Source: Reinekea forsetii (lineage in GTDB: Bacteria > Pseudomonadota > Gammaproteobacteria > Pseudomonadales > Natronospirillaceae). Taken from it: a stretch of 64,000 nt of DNA. A program made the translations under genes and the position numbers. This document shows, in pieces, positions 58,245 to 64,000 of this stretch. The notes below the pieces were generated by a model. That model was given only the letters and a program-made list of their open reading frames with translations. It did no database searches and was not told the DNA's origin. The stretch covers positions 310,001 to 374,000 of the forward strand of contig NZ_CP011797.1 of the NCBI RefSeq assembly GCF_002795845.1, in the 5' to 3' direction. Every line of letters begins with the position of its first letter. Within the stretch, counting starts at the first letter, position 1.

Positions 58245-58634
58245 ATGGCAAAGCCAGGTACGAAGGCACGAAAGAAGGTGAAAAAGCAAGTGGCGGATGG
58301 CATTGCGCATATCCACGCTTCTTTTAATAACACCATCGTGACCATCACGGACCGCCAAGGCAATACCCTGAGTTGGGCAACTGCTGGTGGCTCCGGTTTC
58401 CGTGGATCGCGTAAGAGCACTCCATTTGCAGCACAGATCGCCGCTGAGCGAGCTGGTACCGCTGCACAGGAATATGGTCTTAAGAATTTGGATGTGGAAG
58501 TTAAAGGTCCAGGTCCAGGTCGTGAATCTGCGGTACGCGCACTAAACGCGGTGGGATATCGCATCAGTAACATTACTGATGTGACACCGATTCCTCATAA
58601 TGGATGTCGCCCGCCCAAGAAGCGTCGCGTTTAA
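58245..58634 (+). CDS. rpsK: 30S ribosomal protein S11
   Basis: S11 forms part of the platform at the mRNA exit. The 129-residue protein has [51 protein letters not shown] and the terminal [16 protein letters not shown], all strongly conserved. The TPIPHNG segment is where isoaspartate is known to form in E. coli S11. Confidence 0.98.
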   Translation: MAKPGTKARKKVKKQVADGIAHIHASFNNTIVTITDRQGNTLSWATAGGSGFRGSRKSTPFAAQIAAERAGTAAQEYGLKNLDVEVKGPGPGRESAVRALNAVGYRISNITDVTPIPHNGCRPPKKRRV

Positions 58635-58652
58635 TATAGGAGACAGAGTTTT

Positions 58653-59273
58653 ATGGCACGTTATATTGGCCCAAAGTGTAAGCTGTCTCGTCGTGAAGGC
58701 ACTGACTTATTCCTGAAAAGTGGCGTTCGAGCACTTGATTCTAAGTGCAAGATCGAAACAGTACCAGGCGTTCACGGTGCACGTCGTACTCGGTTATCCG
58801 ATTATGGCATTCAGCTTCGTGAAAAGCAGAAAGTCCGTCGTATTTATGGTGTGCTTGAAAAGCAATTCCGTAACTACTACGCAGACGCGGCTCGAATCAA
58901 GGGTGCAACCGGTGAGAACCTGTTGCAACTGTTAGAGCGACGTTTAGATAATGTTGTTTATCGAATGGGTTTTGGTGTTACTCGCGCGGAATCGCGCCAG
59001 TTAGTATCACACAAGGCAATTCTGGTAAATGGCCAGGCGGTTAACATTCCGTCATACCAAGTCGGACCCGGAGATATCGTATCCGTTCGTGAAAAGTCAC
59101 TCACACAATTGCGCGTTAAAAACGCATTGGATGTTGCGGCTTCACGTACCACGGTAACTTGGGTTGAAGTTGATGCCAAGAAAATGGAAGGTAAGTTCAA
59201 CTCTGTTCCAGAGCGTTCTGAGCTTTCACAAGACATCAACGAAAACTTGATTGTGGAATTGTACTCTAAGTAA
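58653..59273 (+). CDS. rpsD: 30S ribosomal protein S4
   Basis: S4 nucleates 30S assembly and in E. coli represses the alpha operon by binding the rpsM leader. The 206-residue protein begins [20 protein letters not shown] and has [16 protein letters not shown]-like and [20 protein letters not shown], with an S4 RNA-binding domain ([20 protein letters not shown]). It has a single early Cys, so it is the zinc-free form. Confidence 0.98.
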   Translation: MARYIGPKCKLSRREGTDLFLKSGVRALDSKCKIETVPGVHGARRTRLSDYGIQLREKQKVRRIYGVLEKQFRNYYADAARIKGATGENLLQLLERRLDNVVYRMGFGVTRAESRQLVSHKAILVNGQAVNIPSYQVGPGDIVSVREKSLTQLRVKNALDVAASRTTVTWVEVDAKKMEGKFNSVPERSELSQDINENLIVELYSK

Positions 59274-59296
59274 TCTCACTGCAAATAGGGGCAACT

Positions 59297-60298
59297 ATGC
59301 AGCGTTCAGTTAACGACTTTTTGACGCCACGTCACATCGATGTGCAAGAAGTAAGTGCGAACCGTGCCAAAATCACGCTCGAACCTCTCGAACGTGGCTT
59401 TGGTCACACTTTAGGCAGCGCACTGCGTCGTATTCTGCTGTCGTCTATGCCAGGCGCGGCGATCACCGAAGTTGAAATCGACGGTGTTCTACACGAATAC
59501 AGTACCATCGAAGGCGTTCAGGAAGATGTTCAGGAAATCCTGCTCAACCTGAAAGACGTTGCTGTTAAGTTATTCGATCGTGATGAGTGCACTCTGACTT
59601 TGAAAAAAGTTGGTGCCGGTACTTTAACAGCTGGTGATATCCAGCTGGATCACGGTGTTGAAATAGCTAACCCAGAGCATATTATTGCGCACATGGGCAC
59701 CGCCGGAAACGTCAGTATGACGTTGAAGGTGACTGTCGGTCGCGGTTATGTTCCGGCTGAATCCCGAAGCAGCGAAGAAGGCGAGAGTAAACCAATTGGT
59801 CGCTTGCAGTTGGATGCTACTTATAGCCCGGTCGTGCGGGTTGCTTACAGCGTTGAAAACGCGCGGGTTGAGCAGCGTACAGACTTAGATAAATTGATTA
59901 TTGAACTGGAAACCAACGGTACATTGGATCCTGAAGAAGCCATCCGCCGCTCTGCCACTATCTTGCAACAGCAAGTAGCAGCATTCGTCGACTTGGATCA
60001 TCAGGCTGAAGCTGTACAAGAGAAAGAAGAAGATAAGATTGATCCTATTCTTCTTCGTCCGGTCGATGATCTTGAACTCACGGTACGTAGTGCGAACTGC
60101 CTCAAAGCAGAGAACATATACTACATTGGGGATCTAATTCAGCGCACCGAGGTTGAACTGCTAAAAACCCCTAACCTGGGGAAGAAGTCTTTAACTGAAA
60201 TTAAAGACGTTTTGGCATCCAAGGGTCTGTCACTGGGTATGGTCCTAGAGTCATGGCCGCCTGCAAGTTTAAAGAACGACGACAAGGTGCTTGCGTGA
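59297..60298 (+). CDS. rpoA: RNA polymerase alpha subunit
   Basis: RpoA dimerises to assemble RNA polymerase and contacts UP elements and activators. The 333-residue protein has the N-terminal domain with [20 protein letters not shown] and [16 protein letters not shown], and a linker near 235-250 ([10 protein letters not shown]). The C-terminal domain has [20 protein letters not shown] and [20 protein letters not shown]. Position between rpsD and rplQ is standard. Confidence 0.98.
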   Translation: MQRSVNDFLTPRHIDVQEVSANRAKITLEPLERGFGHTLGSALRRILLSSMPGAAITEVEIDGVLHEYSTIEGVQEDVQEILLNLKDVAVKLFDRDECTLTLKKVGAGTLTAGDIQLDHGVEIANPEHIIAHMGTAGNVSMTLKVTVGRGYVPAESRSSEEGESKPIGRLQLDATYSPVVRVAYSVENARVEQRTDLDKLIIELETNGTLDPEEAIRRSATILQQQVAAFVDLDHQAEAVQEKEEDKIDPILLRPVDDLELTVRSANCLKAENIYYIGDLIQRTEVELLKTPNLGKKSLTEIKDVLASKGLSLGMVLESWPPASLKNDDKVLA

Positions 60299-60328
60299 CC
60301 TTGAGTCTGGCTGGTAAGGAATTTAGAA

Positions 60329-60718
60329 ATGCGTCATCGTAAAATTGGTCGTCACTTTAATCGAACCAGTGCTCACCGTAAGGCCATGTTTCAGAATATG
60401 GCTAACAGTTTGTTTGAGCATGAAGTAATTAAAACGACCTTGCCTAAGGCAAAAGAACTGCGTCGTTTTGCAGAGCCATTGATAACATTAGCGAAGAACG
60501 ATTCTGTCGCTAATCGCCGTCTGGCTTTCGATCGCACACGTTCAAAAGCAATGGTTGGAAAGTTGTTCACCGATCTGGGTCCCCGTTTCCAGGGTCGTCC
60601 CGGCGGTTATTTGCGTGTACTGAAGTGCGGTTACCGCGCTGGTGATAGTGCACCGATGGCAATCGTTGAGCTGGTTGTACGAAATGTAGTCGAAGCTGAA
60701 GTTGTCAGCGAAGTCTAG
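60329..60718 (+). CDS. rplQ: 50S ribosomal protein L17
   Basis: L17 is near the tunnel exit. The 129-residue protein begins [20 protein letters not shown] and has [35 protein letters not shown] and the C-terminal [20 protein letters not shown]. Last gene of the alpha operon, followed by a strong terminator at 60739-60768. Confidence 0.98.
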   Translation: MRHRKIGRHFNRTSAHRKAMFQNMANSLFEHEVIKTTLPKAKELRRFAEPLITLAKNDSVANRRLAFDRTRSKAMVGKLFTDLGPRFQGRPGGYLRVLKCGYRAGDSAPMAIVELVVRNVVEAEVVSEV

Positions 60719-60738
60719 TTTCAAAACAACCGTCTGAT

Positions 60739-60768
60739 AAAAAACCCGGTCTTTACCGGGTTTTTTTT
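60739..60768 (+). terminator. Intrinsic terminator of the ribosomal block
   Basis: CCCGGT (60745-60750) pairs with ACCGGG (60755-60760), loop CTTT, flanked by six A and eight T so that the stem extends with A-T pairs. The A-tract also gives a minus-strand U-tract, so it may also serve the convergent MalT-like gene ending at 60792. Confidence 0.95.
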
Positions 60769-60791
60769 CGCCTGCAATTAACCAGCTTCGA

Positions 60792-63500
60792 TTATGCCCG
60801 TTTGCGCATGCGCAGGGCTGCCCTTGCCTGCGCGATAGCCTCGGTGCGTCCCGTCACCCGTAATTTACGATTAATGTTTTTCAAGTGGCTGCGCACCGTG
60901 TTGGCTTGTATCCCTAATAGGATGGCGATCTGATCATTCTTCAACTGGTCAGCCAACAAGGCGATGACAGCCCATTCTTTGGCCGTTAGTAAGGCCGTTC
61001 TTAGGGTAAGCTGCTGGTCATCCAGTTCGCTCTGGTTGGGTCGATAAAGGAACAACCATTGGCCTGCAGCGCTATCGAGTAGGTCGCCCTGTTCGAGTAA
61101 GGGCAAGCCGAGACTGTTCTTATAACAGGCTACGAGACCAATATTCGGCTCTGCTGAGCACCATTCAAGAGCCTCCAGTAAAGCCAATTTAGCAGCGCGA
61201 GGTTGATCCATCCGCCTATAGCAGATCGCTAATAAGAGTCTAATCTTGAGGCCTGTTGTTGATCCTGCAAAGTCTTCGTTGTGTTCTATCAGGTTGCAAA
61301 TGTCCCCGGGCAACGAGATGGGGATAGAGTCTTTGAGGAGCAGTGCGATTAACGGCGCGATCGACTCTTCTAAGGACGCACTCCTATCCCATCGACCAAC
61401 TTTAGGGCTTCCAGAACCACAGGCTACAGAAGTTCTAACCGACATGGCTTGCCATAACAATAATGCCTGATCAGCCGCCAACCGCCAGTCGGTTTTCATG
61501 CATTTCGAGGTCCGCATCCCGCTTAGCTTGGTGGCCGCGTCGGTAAGGCGGCCCCGATCCGCGTTGGCGCTTAAGAGTAGTTGCAGCCGCGCAGTTTGCA
61601 GCGGTAATTGCCAGGTGCTGGCCGATACTGACGGGCTATTGCTGTCCTGGGTGAGTAACGACAGCGCAGTGTCGTATTGCCCAGCGCTACTGAGCAGTTT
61701 GGTTTGGGCCCAACAAAGAGCCTCAGAGGCAAATAGACTCGATAAGCCCCCGTTAGCAGCAACAGCAAGTGCCTTGTCCAATGGTTCTGCAGCGCCACTG
61801 TTATTACCTATTGCCATATAGGCAGAGGCGAGCAGGTAATATGCCTGCGCCGTTTGGGTCTGAAATTGATTTTCTGTGCAAAGCACAATGGCCTGAACGG
61901 CGCTTGCGATTGATCGGCTTAATTGACCAAGGTCATGGTGCGCCTCCGCAATAACCAGCAAAGCATGGGACCTTTCCCAGAACATTTCATTACTGGCCGT
62001 TGCCAGAGCAGCCTGGGCTAAATCTAGTGCCTGCATTGGCTCGCCAAGTGATTGCGCGAACAGGGCCTCCAATGCATAAAAAGCAGAGCACAGTGTCTTG
62101 CTGAGTGGCCCCTGCGCTTTGGCTTTAGCCTGTAACAAGCTTTGCCGGGCCAGATCCGGTTGCTGATCGTTTAGTAGCGTCCAGCACAATAGAATCGCCA
62201 GCGGTGTGTCTTGAAGAACTCTGGCCCTAGGCAGCTGTTCAAAACACTGGCCGAGCGTTAGCAACTTGCCACTGCCATAGAGTAACCAGCCATATTGGGT
62301 CAGAAAGTCCTGCAGTGCGGACAAACTCCCTGAGGCCAAGATATGCTCGGCCGCCTCCGCATAGTAATCCCGCGTTACCCACCAATAGGCTGCTTTGATA
62401 TGCAGTTGATCAATTGCCAGGGGTCTTTGTTTGGTGACAATGGCGAGAAGGCTGTGCCGAAACATACTGTGATAGCGATACCAAGGCTCTGCGGTGCCCT
62501 CAGGCAGGATAAACAGCTGTTCACGTTGCAATTTATCGATAATAAGGTCGGCATTGAGCCCTGCCGTTAACTCGTTAGCCAACTCGACTGAGAAACGCCG
62601 GCAGATTACCGTCGCGTAGAGAAATCCCAATGTCTGCTCGTCGGTATTCTTAAGGACTTCCTCGATCAGATAATCCTGTATCAGGCGCTGGCTTTTTTGT
62701 GATTCGCCTGACTCGGGGATTGCGCCAGCGCCATACTGGTTGTGACTGATTAAACACAGTTGCAAGCCGGCAACCCAGCCGCTCATCTCCTTGCTGACCA
62801 GCTTTTGCGCCTGCTCAAGACTGTACTGAGGCAGGTTGCGCGTTAGAAACCGCTCTGTGTCCGTTTGGCTGAATTTAATGTCGAGAATATCGAACTGCTG
62901 AATCTGATCAGCGCTTCGTAACCGTTTTATGCCAATCGGCGACCGAGTGCGCGAGCCCAGTATCAACGTAAGGCGGCTAGGAAGTTGGGCCAATGTGAGT
63001 TCGATAATTTGCCAAATGACCGGGTTCGTGATGGCCTGGCAGTCGTCCAATATTAGAGCCGACGGTCCGGGTATGGCGGACAACAACAGAACCAGATGGC
63101 GCACTATGGGTGATTGGTTTTCGTTGATGAAGTGTTTCTCATTTTCGAAAAACTGGCTATGCACTTGCGGAAAGGCTTTGCGCACGGCAACGAAGAGATA
63201 GGAGCAAAAACGACTGAGGTCGTTGTCTAACTCATCAAGACTGTACCAAACGGTACTCTGGTCTGCCTGACTGGCCCATTCCGCCAATAGGGTTGATTTG
63301 CCGAAGCCGGCGGGGGCGAGCACGCTAATACACTGCTTGGATTGAGCGAGATTGAGCCGCGCCACTAATTGCTCACGGGATATATGGCCTTTTGGCAATG
63401 GTGGTCGATTGATCTTCGACGGCAGTATGCGGTATTGGCTTTGAAGGCGGTCAATCGAGTACATGGTGGGCAATATACTAAAGATGAATGGATGGTACAT
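60792..63500 (-). CDS. MalT-like LuxR-family transcriptional regulator (STAND ATPase)
   Basis: The 902-residue protein has the LAL/MalT layout. The N-terminal STAND ATPase domain has Walker A at about 62-70 (APAGFGKST), Walker B ALILDDC and an ISREQLVARL lead-in. Helical TPR-like repeats run from about 380 to 800 (for example YALEALFAQSLGEPMQALDL). A C-terminal LuxR HTH runs LTAKEWAVIALLADQ, then NDQIAILLGIQANTVRSHLK. Such proteins activate transcription on binding a small inducer. No maltose genes are adjacent, so the inducer and targets are unknown. ATG at 63500 is the longest start; ATG at 63464 is equally plausible, and neither has a clear ribosome site. Confidence 0.88.
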   Translation of the reverse strand: MYHPFIFSILPTMYSIDRLQSQYRILPSKINRPPLPKGHISREQLVARLNLAQSKQCISVLAPAGFGKSTLLAEWASQADQSTVWYSLDELDNDLSRFCSYLFVAVRKAFPQVHSQFFENEKHFINENQSPIVRHLVLLLSAIPGPSALILDDCQAITNPVIWQIIELTLAQLPSRLTLILGSRTRSPIGIKRLRSADQIQQFDILDIKFSQTDTERFLTRNLPQYSLEQAQKLVSKEMSGWVAGLQLCLISHNQYGAGAIPESGESQKSQRLIQDYLIEEVLKNTDEQTLGFLYATVICRRFSVELANELTAGLNADLIIDKLQREQLFILPEGTAEPWYRYHSMFRHSLLAIVTKQRPLAIDQLHIKAAYWWVTRDYYAEAAEHILASGSLSALQDFLTQYGWLLYGSGKLLTLGQCFEQLPRARVLQDTPLAILLCWTLLNDQQPDLARQSLLQAKAKAQGPLSKTLCSAFYALEALFAQSLGEPMQALDLAQAALATASNEMFWERSHALLVIAEAHHDLGQLSRSIASAVQAIVLCTENQFQTQTAQAYYLLASAYMAIGNNSGAAEPLDKALAVAANGGLSSLFASEALCWAQTKLLSSAGQYDTALSLLTQDSNSPSVSASTWQLPLQTARLQLLLSANADRGRLTDAATKLSGMRTSKCMKTDWRLAADQALLLWQAMSVRTSVACGSGSPKVGRWDRSASLEESIAPLIALLLKDSIPISLPGDICNLIEHNEDFAGSTTGLKIRLLLAICYRRMDQPRAAKLALLEALEWCSAEPNIGLVACYKNSLGLPLLEQGDLLDSAAGQWLFLYRPNQSELDDQQLTLRTALLTAKEWAVIALLADQLKNDQIAILLGIQANTVRSHLKNINRKLRVTGRTEAIAQARAALRMRKRA

Positions 63501-63581
63501 TTTAGCGTTAAATCGCCATAAAAGGCCAAATCGTTAGCAGATTAATGGCAACGGCATGTTATGCGGGGACGCACAGGGCAC

Positions 63582-63603
63582 AAAAAAGGCGTCCGAAGAC
63601 GCC
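63582..63603 (-). terminator. Intrinsic terminator of the PiT transporter gene
   Basis: Read on the minus strand, GGCGTC and GACGCC form a perfect 6-bp stem with the stable TTCG tetraloop, followed by TTTTTTG. It lies about 20 bases past the transporter stop at 63624. Confidence 0.9.
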
Positions 63604-63623
63604 TCTTAATACGGGCCGTCTGG

Positions 63624-64000
63624 CTAACCAAATATACCTTTAAACATAAAGAAAAACAGGATGGACAGAATTGCGCCGGCTGGCAGCGTGATCACCCAAC
63701 TGGTGACAATATGGCCGATGACCCGGAGGTTCAAAGCCGATATGCCCCGTGCCAAGCCGACGCCCAACACCGCACCGACTAGGGTATGGGTAGTTGATAC
63801 CGGCAATCCAGTACCCGACGCAATGACCACCGTGGTGGCGGCAGCAAGCTCGGCGGCAAAGCCGCGACTCGGGGTCAGCTCGGTAATTTTCTTACCAATG
63901 GTACCCATTACCTTATAGCCATAAGTGGCCAGTCCAATCACGATACCCGCTCCACCGAGCAACAGTATCCAACCGGGTAGCACGCTTTTAGCCAGAATTT
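63624..64000 (-). CDS. PiT family inorganic phosphate transporter, C-terminal part (5' end outside window)
   Basis: Only the last 125 or so residues are in the window. They contain the conserved C-terminal PiT/PHO4 repeat: GFAAELAAATTVVIASGTGL, then PVSTTHTLVGAVLGVGLARG, the second membrane segments SWVITLPAGAILSILFF and the end MFKGIFG. PiT proteins are low-affinity symporters of phosphate, often as metal-phosphate with protons, or of sodium-phosphate. The frame is open to the window edge, so the visible GTG is not the true start. The gene lies on the same strand as the MalT-like regulator and is upstream of it. Confidence 0.93.
   Translation of the reverse strand, partial: ILAKSVLPGWILLLGGAGIVIGLATYGYKVMGTIGKKITELTPSRGFAAELAAATTVVIASGTGLPVSTTHTLVGAVLGVGLARGISALNLRVIGHIVTSWVITLPAGAILSILFFFMFKGIFG

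Overview
The window is ordinary chromosome from a gammaproteobacterium. The best guess is a marine, Oceanospirillales/Pseudomonadales-like lineage, but the species cannot be named from sequence alone. Four things support this: tolC placed divergently from nudF-yqiB-cpdA-parE, the yggS/proC versus pilT/pilU divergence, metX-metW-DUF4426, and the complete S10-spc-alpha ribosomal block. No tRNA, rRNA, CRISPR array, phage gene, transposase or insertion sequence was found.

Layout. 1-2241: start of an RhlE-type RNA helicase, the nucleoside phosphorylase ppnP and an EAL-HDOD signalling protein, all on the minus strand. 2525-8136: parE, cpdA, yqiB and nudF on minus, and tolC on plus. 8322-9245: a short exopolyphosphatase. 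9811-17061: glutamate synthase gltBD and cysteine synthase cysK, convergent on a shared terminator. 17303-23017: an accessory-looking patch of three exported proteins. These are an Ig-repeat lipoprotein, a small secreted protein resembling an internal part of the flagellar P-ring protein FlgI, and a large multidomain subtilase with an unusual internal membrane hairpin ending in a lipobox-like LVGC. 23387-28869: trkH, ppiC, a small membrane protein, waaA, hemW and rdgB on minus. 29739-33445: a CPBP membrane protease and a PqqL-like M16 lipoprotein peptidase on plus, behind an AT-rich region with an operator-like inverted repeat. 33526-38032: DUF4426, metW, metX, yggT, proC and yggS on minus, divergent from pilT-pilU (38160-40418). 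40497-46672: mixed metabolic, envelope and hypothetical genes ending in cardiolipin synthase clsA. 47059-60718: 28 co-directional genes, comprising 26 ribosomal protein genes plus secY and rpoA. 60792-64000: a MalT-like LuxR-family regulator and the C-terminal end of a PiT phosphate transporter, both on minus.

How the parts relate. Most genes are housekeeping: nitrogen and sulfur assimilation (gltBD, cysK, metXW), envelope biogenesis (tolC, waaA, clsA), twitching motility (pilTU), nucleotide hygiene (nudF, rdgB, ppnP), potassium and phosphate transport (trkH, PiT) and translation. The two patches most worth attention are the exported-protein patch at 17.3-23.0 kb and the protease pair at 29.7-33.4 kb. 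The pair sits where relatives usually keep rdgB-hemW directly next to metW-DUF4426.

Start codons were chosen by upstream ribosome-binding sites, gene overlaps and usual family length. Several are downstream of the longest possible open frame, and this is stated in each entry.
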